A DNA stretch of 64,000 nt. Origin: CBDHDJ01 sp965261645 (GTDB lineage Bacteria; Pseudomonadota; Alphaproteobacteria; SHVV01). A program made the translations under genes and the position numbers. The stretch spans positions 1,178,001 through 1,242,000 of the forward strand of contig CBDHDJ010000004.1 of the NCBI GenBank assembly GCA_965261645.1. The letters run 5' to 3'. The notes under the pieces were generated by a model. That model was not told the origin of the DNA and searched no databases. It saw only the letters and a program-made list of their open reading frames with translations. Below are positions 25,449 to 33,475 of this stretch, one piece after another; the first letter of the stretch is position 1; every line of letters begins with the position of its first letter.

Positions 25449-26959
25449 GACGCGCCTCCACCCAACAAGCTCATATAACTGGCGGCGGCCGTGGTCGCCA
25501 CGTTGGCCCGAGGCAGGTAGGGATAGATATCCAGGTCGAGTTTGGGCGGGCGTCGCTCGATACGGCACAGCACAAGGTGTTTGACGGCGTCGTAGCCGAT
25601 CGCACCCAGGCGCAGGGCGTCCTTCACCGCGCCGTGAAGCACCTCGAGATCGAAGGTCTCCAGAAGCCGAAGGACCTGGACGTATTCCCGCTTGCCGGCC
25701 TTGCCCATGCGCGCCTCCAGGAGACGGCGCAGGGTTGGGAAGGCATCAGGCAGTTCCCATCCGGCTAGCGGCGCGGCCTGATCCAGGGCGCCGATCTTGT
25801 GCTCCAGCAAAGGCAGGTAGTGGATCGGATCGAAGACCATATCTTCCCGGTCGTAGGAACGGGGGTGTCGGGCAATGATCCCGGCGCCGCAACCGATAAC
25901 CACCTCGTGGACATAGCCACGGATCCAGACTTCCTGATGGCCGTAGGCGACGGGCACGGAATAGTCATTCGTCCGGTAGCGCACCAGGGACAGCGAGTTG
26001 ACCCGCGTGCCCTGCTTGTCGCACGCGTCGAACGGTGCCGGCAGTGGCCTCTTCAACGCTTCGCGGTCACGCACAAACCGTTCGCCGATGCTCTCGCGGT
26101 GGCCGCGCAGGACGTTGCCTTGCCGGTTGCGGCATTGCTCTTCCAGGTGGCCATTGAAGGCGTCCCAGCTCGCGAACCGGGGAAGCGGCGTCATGAAGTT
26201 CCGCCGGGCATAGCCGACCACCCCCTCCACATTGCCTTTGTCGTTACCCTTGCCGGGACGGCCGTAGCGGTCCTCGAAGAGGTAATGGGACTGCAGCCCG
26301 CTGAACGGCCGCGTTCGTTGCCGCGTGCCATCTGACAAGATGCGCGACACCAGACACTTGTCGTTGTCGTAAAGAATCGATTGGGGAACGCCGCCGAAAA
26401 AAACAAAGGCTCTGTTGTGCCCGTCCAGCCAGGCCTCCGTCGTCGCCGCCGGGTAGGCCGCAACGAAGCAGGCATCGCTGTGGGGAAGTGTCATGACGAA
26501 AAAATGCGCCCGATACTTGACGCCGGCGATGATCGCATCCGCCTCGCCAAAGTCCGCTTGAGCATGGCCCGGAGGATGTGACAACGGCACAAACATCTCA
26601 CGCCGACGAAGGCGCCGTTCCCGAACGTAATCCTTCACGATGGTCTCTTTGCCCGTGAAGCCATGTTCGTCGCGAAGGCGCTCGAATATACGCTTCGCCG
26701 TGTGGTGCTGCTTACGGTGAACCGTTCGGTCCTCCTCCAGAATACGGTCGATGATATCCGTGAAGGGGGCCAGTTTCGGGCGTTTCGGTGGCTGGCGTCG
26801 CCGATATCCCGGCGGTTCCGAATGCCGCAGCATCTTCCTCACCGTCTCGCGCGCAATGCCAAACCGACTTGCCGCCTCTCGCTGGCTCAGACCATCAACA
26901 TGGCAGGCCAGCCGAACGCGCAGATATAGGTCCACGGTGTACATCCTCCCGCCTTCCAT
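25445..26959 (-). CDS. istA: IstA transposase of IS21
   Basis: A 504-residue DDE transposase. The N-terminal HTH is GLSQREAASRFGIARETVRK. The rve core has Asp in GHAQADFGEADAIIAG, Asp in ILYDNDKCLVSR and Glu in GNVEGVVGYARRNFM. A Mu-transposase-like C-terminal domain includes YRTNDYSVPVAYGHQEVWIR. It is complete. Confidence 0.94.
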   Translation of the reverse strand: MEGGRMYTVDLYLRVRLACHVDGLSQREAASRFGIARETVRKMLRHSEPPGYRRRQPPKRPKLAPFTDIIDRILEEDRTVHRKQHHTAKRIFERLRDEHGFTGKETIVKDYVRERRLRRREMFVPLSHPPGHAQADFGEADAIIAGVKYRAHFFVMTLPHSDACFVAAYPAATTEAWLDGHNRAFVFFGGVPQSILYDNDKCLVSRILSDGTRQRTRPFSGLQSHYLFEDRYGRPGKGNDKGNVEGVVGYARRNFMTPLPRFASWDAFNGHLEEQCRNRQGNVLRGHRESIGERFVRDREALKRPLPAPFDACDKQGTRVNSLSLVRYRTNDYSVPVAYGHQEVWIRGYVHEVVIGCGAGIIARHPRSYDREDMVFDPIHYLPLLEHKIGALDQAAPLAGWELPDAFPTLRRLLEARMGKAGKREYVQVLRLLETFDLEVLHGAVKDALRLGAIGYDAVKHLVLCRIERRPPKLDLDIYPYLPRANVATTAAASYMSLLGGGAS

Positions 26960-27058
26960 CTCAAAAAAGATCGAAGGCTACAGGTGGCAGAGTTTTACTC
27001 CGCCCGCGGCTGGGAAATCCCGCCGCTTCCGTGGACTAATTTGTCACCGCCGTTCTCA

Positions 27059-27533
27059 GACGGTGCGCGTGGCAGACCCCGAGGGCCGGCCGGTCACCCT
27101 TGTCCGCACCGTCGACACCCTGGCGCGCATGCGCAAGGCGGGCACCATCACGCGTGCCATGCATCAGGCGGCCCGCGACTTCCAGGCCCACTTCACCATC
27201 GCCGCCTACGACACCACGGCCACCGCCTCGATCGTTCGCGTGAGGCGGCTGCGCGGCGAGAAGATGACCTGGAACGACGATCTCACCGTCCGCCAGATCG
27301 CGGCACGCGACCGCGTGCATGATGCGCTCTCTGCCCTCGGCGGCATGGCGAGTCCCGGCGGCAGCTGCGTCTGGCATGTCGTGGGTCTGCAGTCGTCCTT
27401 GCGAGAGTGGGCCATGCAGCAGGGTTGGAACAACAAGCCAGTCCGGCCGAGCGAGGCCAGCGGGATCCTGATCTCGGCGCTCGGCATGCTCGCCGTCCAT
27501 TACGGCTATGAGCGGCCGCGGCGGGCGAGTTGA
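27059..27533 (+). pseudogene. DUF6456-like protein, 5'-truncated by IS21
   Basis: The open frame carries RVADPEGRPVTLVRTVDTLA, MHQAARDFQAHFTIAAYDTT, a central DDLTVRQIAARDRVHDALSA and CVWHVVGLQSSLREWAMQQG, ending in ASGILISALGMLAVHYGYER. This resembles the DUF6456 domain found in alphaproteobacterial and phage regulators, but I am not certain of the family. The start lies on the other side of the IS21 insertion and is lost. It is possibly a prophage gene. Confidence 0.5.
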
Positions 27534-27546
27534 TGAGGCGGAGGCC

Positions 27547-27996
27547 TCAGATGTTCTCGTAGGCTTTCACCGTCCCGCCCCCAAGGATGCCTGCCACGAA
27601 TGGAGCGGGCGTCCTCGCGGCGAAGCGGGCGATTCGGAGTCTTCCCTTCACCAGCAGCTCGGCGATGTCCGACCCCGTCGCGTTCTTCATTCGGACTACG
27701 ATGACGCGCGCGTAATGCCTCCTGATGGCATCGAGCTCAGCAGCTCGGTAGCGGACGTTCTTGTCCTTCGTGATCGCCACCCAGCCCTTCCGTCCGACCA
27801 GCGCAATCCACTCCTCGTCCGGCGCGTCCAGCGGAAGGTGATCGTCGTGCACCTCGACCTTCATCCCGTCCGCGCGGAGCCGGTCGGCGATGATGTGCCT
27901 TCCGAGATTGCGATCGAGAAAAAGGGTCGGTTCTTCAGGCGGCGGCTTGGAGCTCGCACCGGATCGCTTCTTCGATTTCCGCATGTCCGCGCTCAT
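27547..27996 (-). CDS. PIN-like toxin, VapC45 type
   Basis: A 149-residue protein with a lysine-rich leader and a PIN-like nuclease domain. Acidic positions are TLFLDRNLGRHIIADRL (first Asp), HDDHLPLDAPDEEWIALVG (acidic cluster) and WVAITKDKNVRYR (third Asp with the family Lys-Asp-Lys). Such proteins cleave RNA and are held in check by the antitoxin encoded just upstream. It overlaps the antitoxin gene by about 60 bp, consistent with coupled translation. Start options are ATG 27996 or ATG 27984. Confidence 0.72.
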   Translation of the reverse strand: MSADMRKSKKRSGASSKPPPEEPTLFLDRNLGRHIIADRLRADGMKVEVHDDHLPLDAPDEEWIALVGRKGWVAITKDKNVRYRAAELDAIRRHYARVIVVRMKNATGSDIAELLVKGRLRIARFAARTPAPFVAGILGGGTVKAYENI

Positions 27997-28627
27997 AGTC
28001 CCGCGCCAATTCGTTGACCGATTCGCCCGCCTTGTAGCGCTCGGCGATGAGCTGGGTGGCGAGTCCGGTGCCGGCGATGACGGGCCGGCCGGCCGATAGC
28101 GCCGGGTCGATGACGACCATCGCCGGCGCGTCGTCTATGGAGCTTCGAGTAAACGGATAGAGTTTGATGGGAACGCCTTCGAGATCGCGTTCGATACGCC
28201 GTAGGGCCGCACTGATGATCTCCTGTATGGCCGTCTGACCCGCTCGGCTGATGTTGATCAGCTTTCCGTATTCCTCGGTAAACAGGTCGAGGCCGTCCGT
28301 TTCCAGCTGGCGGCTGATCAGCGGATGGCGCTTATCCGTCGCTCGCCGGGCGTGCTCCGCCAGGTACTGGATCGCCCGCCGGATACTCGGCATCTTCACC
28401 TCGTGCTCGCGCCGGATGGCGGTGAGAACGTGAAGTTCCGTGAGATTGAGGAACGACAGTAGCGCTGGGTTGTGCCGGGGCACCTCGATCAGCGGCGCGT
28501 AGCCGTCTCGACCAACCGACCAGTAGCGGACGGTTGCCGCCGGCACCGCAAGGTAGTGCGCGGCCTCCGAGATCGTGTAGGCGGGGAGCTCGCGAGGATC
28601 GCCCATCTGCGTTCGGCGTCTGGCCAT
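27935..28627 (-). CDS. VapB45-type antitoxin with MerR-like HTH and DUF433
   Basis: A 230-residue protein. The N-terminal MerR-like winged helix is LPAYTISEAAHYLAVPAATV with VRYWSVGRDG. The C-terminal DUF433-type helical domain is AGRPVIAGTGLATQLIAERY with ESVNELARDYERGHAEIEEA. This architecture next to a PIN-like toxin matches VapBC45 (Rv2018-Rv2019 of M. tuberculosis). I chose ATG 28627 because GGGAGG lies seven bases before it; an ATG at 28669 is in frame. The HTH probably represses the operon. Confidence 0.75.
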   Translation of the reverse strand: MARRRTQMGDPRELPAYTISEAAHYLAVPAATVRYWSVGRDGYAPLIEVPRHNPALLSFLNLTELHVLTAIRREHEVKMPSIRRAIQYLAEHARRATDKRHPLISRQLETDGLDLFTEEYGKLINISRAGQTAIQEIISAALRRIERDLEGVPIKLYPFTRSSIDDAPAMVVIDPALSAGRPVIAGTGLATQLIAERYKAGESVNELARDYERGHAEIEEAIRCELQAAA

Positions 28628-28816
28628 GGGGGCTGCCTCCCAACTGCAAACGACCATCTTTTGAGTCAAAAGTGTTTATACCTTGATTGCCGCCCGCAGT
28701 CCATGGTGGCCAGTCTGCAGCGAGGGTGGGATCGACTTCCGCATATTGGGGTTTTGACAGTGATGCACCACAAGATGTAGGTTTCTGCCACCATCTCATA
28801 GGTGCGTCCGCACCCG

Positions 28817-28848
28817 ACCCGCTCCGGCATCGCCGCAGCGGGTTTTTG
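28817..28848 (+). terminator. Intrinsic-terminator-like hairpin before a small phage-type gene
   Basis: ACCCGCT pairs with AGCGGGT, followed by TTTTTGTT. A similar arrangement (CCCGTCCCGGCAT ... GCGGCGGGCATTTT) recurs at 29050-29080 after the next small gene. Such short terminators between small genes are common in phage genomes. Confidence 0.55.
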
Positions 28849-28867
28849 TTGCCTGAAGGAGCCTGAC

Positions 28868-29008
28868 ATGAGCCGTGCAACGTCGTTGAAAGCCCTCCTG
28901 GTCAACCTGCGCTTCATCGTCACCTGGAAGACCTGGGCGGCGCTGGTCACGTTCGGAGCCGGGGCCGCCGCCGGTACCGCCTGGTGCCTCGCCGCCCCCA
29001 TGCCGTAA
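28868..29008 (+). CDS. Small single-helix membrane protein, probably phage-derived
   Basis: A 46-residue protein starting MSRATSLKALLVNLRFIVTW. A GGAG lies seven bases upstream, and a hydrophobic helix AALVTFGAGAAAGTAWCLAA ends the chain. It is framed by two terminator-like hairpins. The family is unknown; size and setting suggest a lysis-region or accessory gene of a decayed prophage. Confidence 0.5.
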   Translation: MSRATSLKALLVNLRFIVTWKTWAALVTFGAGAAAGTAWCLAAPMP

Positions 29009-29084
29009 CCGAACCCATGGCCGCGCCCATGTCAGGGCGCATCCACCCAGCCCGTCCCGGCATTGTCGCGGCGGGCATTTTCAT

Positions 29085-29888
29085 GGGCATTGACACGTTA
29101 AGTCGGTGGCCGGATCGGGCAGGGGCCGCTACCGTCGGTGTATGACGCCAATTTCTTTCAAGCGACATCGTTTTTCGCCAGAGATCATCCAGCATGCGGT
29201 CTGGCTCTATGCTCGGTTCACGCTGTCATTTCGCGATGTCGAGGACCTGCTGGCCGAGCGCGGTATCGATGTCTCGAACGAGACGGTGCGACGCTGGTTT
29301 CTGAAATTCGTGCGCCTGATCTCAGGCAATCTTCGCCGCAGCCGTCCACGTGCCAGTGCTCGTTGGCACCTTGACGAAATGGTCATCAGGATCCGCGGTC
29401 GAAGACATTGGCTGTGGCGGGCGGTCGACGACGAAGGTGAAGTTCTCGACTTCCTGGTCCAGCCACGACGCTGCGCCCGATCGGCGCAGAGGTTGCTGCG
29501 GAAGCTGCTGAAGAAGCAGGGCTTTGCGCCGAAGCGCATTACCACGGACAAGCTCAAATCCTACGCTGTTGCGATCCGCAAAGAGCGACTTACCGCTATT
29601 CACGATCAGGGATTGCGGGCGAACAATCGAGCCGAGAATTCACACCAGCCGGTACGTCGACGCGAACGAAAACAACAGGGGTTCAATTCACCGGGATCCG
29701 CCCAACGGTTCCTTTCAATCCACGCCGCCCTCTACAACGCTTTCTACGTCCAGCGCCATCTTTTACCCCGCCGCATTTTTAAGGCGTTTGAGCCGAGACG
29801 TTCGCTGTCTGGAATCAAGGCTGGTGTGCTGCCTGATCCAGATCACGATCCAATTGTGCCGAACGCGGCAGTTAACGTGTCAATGCCC
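29085..29888 (+). mobile_element. IS6-family element
   Basis: About 804 bp with perfect 17-bp inverted ends starting GGGCATTGACACGTTAA. The expected 8-bp duplication is absent (left TTTTCAT, right CAATATG). This is usual for IS6/IS26-type elements that have undergone replicative adjacent deletion. The prophage fragment on the left and the outer-membrane gene on the right were probably joined this way. Confidence 0.9.
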
Positions 29889-29921
29889 CAATATGGAAGA
29901 GAATGCCCGGCCCGGCTTTAG
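29142..29921 (+). CDS. IS6-family transposase
   Basis: A DDE transposase, MTPISFKRHRFSPEIIQHAV. Catalytic positions are Asp in SARWHLDEMVIRIRG, Asp in KRITTDKLKSYAVAI and Glu in NNRAENSHQPVRRRERKQQG. The core is complete. The normal C-terminus is not reached: the frame runs through the right inverted repeat (encoding VNVSMP) and stops 33 bp outside the element, so the last residues are foreign. Confidence 0.88.
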   Translation: MTPISFKRHRFSPEIIQHAVWLYARFTLSFRDVEDLLAERGIDVSNETVRRWFLKFVRLISGNLRRSRPRASARWHLDEMVIRIRGRRHWLWRAVDDEGEVLDFLVQPRRCARSAQRLLRKLLKKQGFAPKRITTDKLKSYAVAIRKERLTAIHDQGLRANNRAENSHQPVRRRERKQQGFNSPGSAQRFLSIHAALYNAFYVQRHLLPRRIFKAFEPRRSLSGIKAGVLPDPDHDPIVPNAAVNVSMPQYGRECPARL

Positions 29922-30614
29922 GTACTTCTTCGCATGGCGCCGTGCGATTCTTGCGCTGTTGATTTCTCCGGTTCTCGCTAGCGCCGGTACCGCAAACGCC
30001 GGGAGCGCTGATGCCGCCTTCGATTGGGCGGAAACCTACGCGGGCGTCTTTGCCGGTTCCGGCCGGGCGGACAACCGGATCGTCGATGCGGAGGGCTTTG
30101 CGAACTGGGGCAATCCCGGCTGGGCAGTCGATTACGGCGATGCCGGGTTCATCGGTGGCGCGCTGGTCGGAAAGAAGTTCGAGGTCGGCAACGTGCCGCT
30201 CAGGATCGAGCTTGACGGCACGTTCGGCAGCTTGTCGGCGACATCGAACAGGCCGTCGGCCCGGCGACCGTATTCGCCTCCGGCGGGATGGCAGCCGCGC
30301 GGATCGTCAATTCGGTGACCGACATCGATTTTGGCCCGGACATGCCGTCGCGGATAGACCCCGACGATTCCTTTCGCGACAGCTCGACGGAATTCGGTTG
30401 GGTGATCGGTCTCGGTGTCGAAACCCTGCTGGCCGATGCCTGGGCACTGCGGCTCGAGGGCTCGTACCTGGATTTCGGGCGGAGTACCCATTACGTGAAC
30501 CGCTCCGGCCATGGCCGTTGCGGGCCCCGAAATCCTCGCAGACCGTGCCCATACAATGTCGAGAACAAGCTTGGCATCGTGCGCCTGGCAATCATCTACC
30601 ATTTCGGCCTGTAG
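29893..30614 (+). pseudogene. Outer-membrane beta-barrel protein, frameshifted
   Basis: The first part (from ATG 29893) has a signal peptide (FFAWRRAILALLISPVLASA) and strands typical of OmpA/Opa-type 8-stranded barrels (YAGVFAGSGRADNRI, GDAGFIGGALVGKKFEVGNV). Near 30205-30240 the frame must change by one base. The second part (SVTDIDFGPDMPSR, FGWVIGLGVETLLADAWALR, EGSYLDFGRSTHY) ends with a terminal strand IVRLAIIYHFGL, which closes in an aromatic-rich barrel end. One indel separates the halves. The gene starts only 4 bp after the IS6 end, so its native promoter may be lost. Confidence 0.7.
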
Positions 30615-31169
30615 CGGACACCCGGCGAGCCGCTTTGAGAAACCCGCAAGTCAAGAACCCACAGTATGCGCGCGGCGGCATCCCACCACCTGACGACGGG
30701 CGCGCAGCCGACTCCGCGACGCAATCGAGAGCCGAGGCAGCCGCGCCGGAACCCGCGCTCAAGTAAGAAAGGTTGATTAAAGCGGTAGGGGCCAAGCGCT
30801 TTAGGATCGCCGCTCGTGACTCCACTGCATGGATGTCCTTCGAGAAGAAGGGCGTCGATTTCATCACCATGCCCACCCTTCCGCTCGGTCCCGCCAGCTC
30901 AGTTGCGGTTGCGAGAAAAGCCTGATCGGGACTCCGGCGGGGGCGTAACGTTTCACCCCCGTCACCGCGCCGCCTCTGTTTGCTATGCAGCTTGCTAACG
31001 AACGTCCGAGGCGGATTCCCACATTACGTACGTGCATTAGCGCCATGTTCCGGGGAAATTCCGCGCCGGGGAGCTGATCTTCGTATTGAATGCTTGTCTT
31101 GATATTGAGCTTCATGTGTCAGGCTGGAAATAGGCATCCGGCACGACAATGCGTCGCCGTGACCCGTAG
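30615..31169. other. Intergenic stretch without a confident gene
   Basis: Between the barrel gene and IS1182 copy 3 I see no convincing gene. A short plus-strand frame ending near 30922 (TAWMSFEKKGVDFITMPTLP, then LGPASSVAVARKA) could be the tail of a lost gene. A second, Ala/Pro/Glu-rich frame ends at 30766. Neither has a recognisable family or start. Confidence 0.35.
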
Positions 31170-32613
31170 CAGCCCGTTGATTAAGTGGCTTTTTCCGGCT
31201 CTCACTCCCAGATGAGGAATGCGGCGGCGAAAGCCGTCTGGCCGCTTTGCGAGCCCCCCCGTGCCACCAGCATGGCCCCGGTGGGCGTGAGCAGAACGAA
31301 AATACCGCCATATCCGCCCGCCACGGCCTCCCGCGGGGTGCCGGCGCCGATGAGCTGGCGCATCAGTAACGATAGATTGTGGCCGGCGACGTGGAGCAGG
31401 TATCGCTTGTGCACATTCTCTCGCCCGCGCAGCCAGGTTCGTCGCATGCCGCCACGATCGAGGTTGTGGGCAAAGCAGCGCTCGACGATCTCGGCGCGCA
31501 GCTTGAAGGCCTCGCGGGCGACCCCGGACTTGAGCCGCGCACGGTTATTGGTGACCGCGCGCCGCGCCGCCTCATCACCGTGCCAGCGCGAAAAGCCGGT
31601 CTGCTTGGGCGCCGCGATCCGGGTCTTCCAGGGACTGTCGTTCAGAGCCCTCAAGACCGCCCGTGAGTGATAACCTTTGTCGGCGACGCATTCGGCCGGG
31701 TCCTCCGATGTCGGTGCCGCATCCACCGCCTCGAGGTTTGCCTCGGCCTTCGCCAGGGTCTTGGAAAGCGTCGTGGTGTCGCCCTCATCGGCCGGGTGCA
31801 GCTCGGCCGCCACCACCGCGCCGGTGTCCAGATCCACCGCGTGCTCGGGCTTGTAGGCCAGATGCGTCGTGCCGTCCTTCATCTTGGCGATCTTGGCCTC
31901 GGGGTCGCTCTTCGAAACCCAATCCGTGTTGGAAAGCTTCTTGCCCTTGCGCTTCCGGTCCAGACGCGCCAGGTCCTCGGCCGTGGGTGTCTCGACCCCG
32001 CTTTCCCGGGCCAGGCGCTCCAGCATCTCCCGGTAGCCTTCGCCGTTGTCGCGCCGCACGATGTTCCGCAGCGCCGCGTTGGCCTCCATGGTCGAGGCAT
32101 CGACGCCGATGCGCTCGCCCTTGATCAGCCCCGCCTCGGCGATCAGCACCAGAACCCAGTCGAAGACCGCCGCGTGGACTTCATGGGGCAGGCGCGTGCG
32201 GCTCCGTGACAGCCAGGAATGGTCCGGTACCCGATCACGGCTCCCCAGTCGCAGGAACGCCCGCAGCGAAAGCGAGTCCGAGCAGCGCCACTCCAGACCG
32301 CGCTCGCTGTCGATGCCCTCAAAGTAGCCCACCAGGTGCATCCGGAAATAGCGCCCGGGCGGCACCGAGGGCGCGCCCATCCGGGCCGCGTAATAAGGCC
32401 GGCAGCTCGCCTCGGCAAAGGCGTCGAAGCCGCCCTCGATCAGCACCGACTGCAAGCGGTCATAAAACACATGACCCGGAGAGCGCGGCATCTCCGACCA
32501 GCTCACCATCAGGTCCCCCTGACCATCCTTCTGCCGTCCCATCGCCATCGGCAAATCCCCCTGCAAATCAGGGAACCAGAGAATCAGACGGCGCCGACTT
32601 AATCAACGGGCTG
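31170..32613. mobile_element. IS1182-type element, copy 3 (complete)
   Basis: 1444 bp with the same ends as copies 1 and 2 and a transposase identical in sequence to that of copy 1. Flanks are GTAG on the left and TTAG on the right, an imperfect xTAx pair. It separates the barrel-protein region from prophage tail genes. Confidence 0.92.
31202..32566 (-). CDS. IS1182-family transposase (copy 3)
   Basis: A 454-residue DDE transposase, identical in predicted sequence to that of copy 1. The identity across about 20 kb indicates recent spread of this variant in the genome. Confidence 0.9.
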   Translation of the reverse strand: MQGDLPMAMGRQKDGQGDLMVSWSEMPRSPGHVFYDRLQSVLIEGGFDAFAEASCRPYYAARMGAPSVPPGRYFRMHLVGYFEGIDSERGLEWRCSDSLSLRAFLRLGSRDRVPDHSWLSRSRTRLPHEVHAAVFDWVLVLIAEAGLIKGERIGVDASTMEANAALRNIVRRDNGEGYREMLERLARESGVETPTAEDLARLDRKRKGKKLSNTDWVSKSDPEAKIAKMKDGTTHLAYKPEHAVDLDTGAVVAAELHPADEGDTTTLSKTLAKAEANLEAVDAAPTSEDPAECVADKGYHSRAVLRALNDSPWKTRIAAPKQTGFSRWHGDEAARRAVTNNRARLKSGVAREAFKLRAEIVERCFAHNLDRGGMRRTWLRGRENVHKRYLLHVAGHNLSLLMRQLIGAGTPREAVAGGYGGIFVLLTPTGAMLVARGGSQSGQTAFAAAFLIWE

Positions 32614-32614
32614 T

Positions 32615-33001
32615 TAGGCAGGTGCTGCTCACCGCGGCAAAAAACGCATTCGGGCCCTCTGCCGATGGCACCTCCATCCCGGCGGCGGGCCCGGATACTG
32701 CGAAACCTGTGAGAAAGAGGGCGCGCCCTGCGCCCAAGGCGGCCTCGGCCTGAACGGCGAGCCCTGCCCCTATCGCGAGCATGCGCCGGCGACGTTGGAG
32801 GAGAACCAGGCCTGGGAGGTGTTCACCGCCTCCCTCGGGCAGCTGCGGGTTGTGGCGTCGGGCCGGGTGATGGGCATCGATGTCACCGCGGCGCTCGGCA
32901 TCGCCCGGGCGCGCGGCTTCGACGAGAGCGTCATCTCAGAGCTGCTGCAGGCGGCCGAGGCCGGGCTCATCGAGGCGATGAACGATAAGGACAGCGAGTA
33001 A
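32615..33001 (+). pseudogene. Phage protein with Cys-rich N-terminus, 5' end lost at IS1182
   Basis: The open frame from the IS junction reads a cysteine cluster (YCETCEKEGAPCAQGG, GEPCPYREHAP) and a helical C-terminal part (EVFTASLGQLRVVASGRVMG, ALGIARARGFDESVISELLQ). It ends one base into the ATG of the tape-measure gene. The position immediately ahead of the tape-measure gene is that of a tail assembly chaperone, so that role is inferred from place. Its start is lost or uncertain. Confidence 0.5.
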
Positions 33002-33475
33002 TGGCCAAAGCCAAACATACCCTGGCGGTCCGTCTCGGGGTCGAGGGCGGCAACCGGGTCAAGGCCGACCTCACTTCGGTGGGCGCGAACGGCGAGCGCT
33101 CGGTCAAGAAGATCGACCGCGCGGCCGGCCGGGCCTCGCGCGGGCTCGGCACTCTGGGCGACCGGGCTTCTAGTCTGCGGCGTAACATGCGCCTGTTGGG
33201 CGGTGTCGTCGCCGCCGTCGCCGCCGCCGGTGGCCTTGCCCTGCTGGTCAAACGATCGATCGATGCGGCGGACTCGATCGCCAAGACTGCCGATGCCATC
33301 GGCATCTCGACCGATGCCCTGCAGGAGCTCCGATTCGCGGCCGACCTTTCCGGCGTCTCGGTCGAGAGCCTGGACAAGGCGCTGAAGTTCGCCACCAAAG
33401 CGACCGGCGAACTGCGCACCCGCACGTCGTCGGAATTGACCACCGCGTTGAAGGATTTCGACGCGCAGCTCTTGC
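33001..33475 (+). pseudogene. Phage tail tape-measure protein, N-terminal fragment
   Basis: It begins MAKAKHTLAVRLGVEGGNRV, followed by a short basic region, a hydrophobic helix (LLGGVVAAVAAAGGLALLVK) and the family block IDAADSIAKTADAIGISTDA plus LQELRFAADLSGVSVESLDK. That is the classic start of tail length tape-measure proteins. After about 158 codons the IS3 type A element interrupts it, and the long remainder is not found beyond the IS. It marks a decayed tailed prophage. Confidence 0.82.

Larger units (their letters stand above)
24478..27058 (-). mobile_element. IS21-family element
   Basis: A 2581-bp element with 28-bp terminal repeats that start TG and contain AACGGCGG and ATTAGTCCAC at both ends. 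The block GGGCGGAGTAAAAC is repeated just inside each end, as is typical of the multiple transposase sites of IS21. istA and istB are on the minus strand. No target duplication is seen (left flank AGCGTTA, right flank GACGGTG), and the two flanks belong to different genes. Deletion or recombination between two IS21 copies is the likely cause. Confidence 0.9.
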
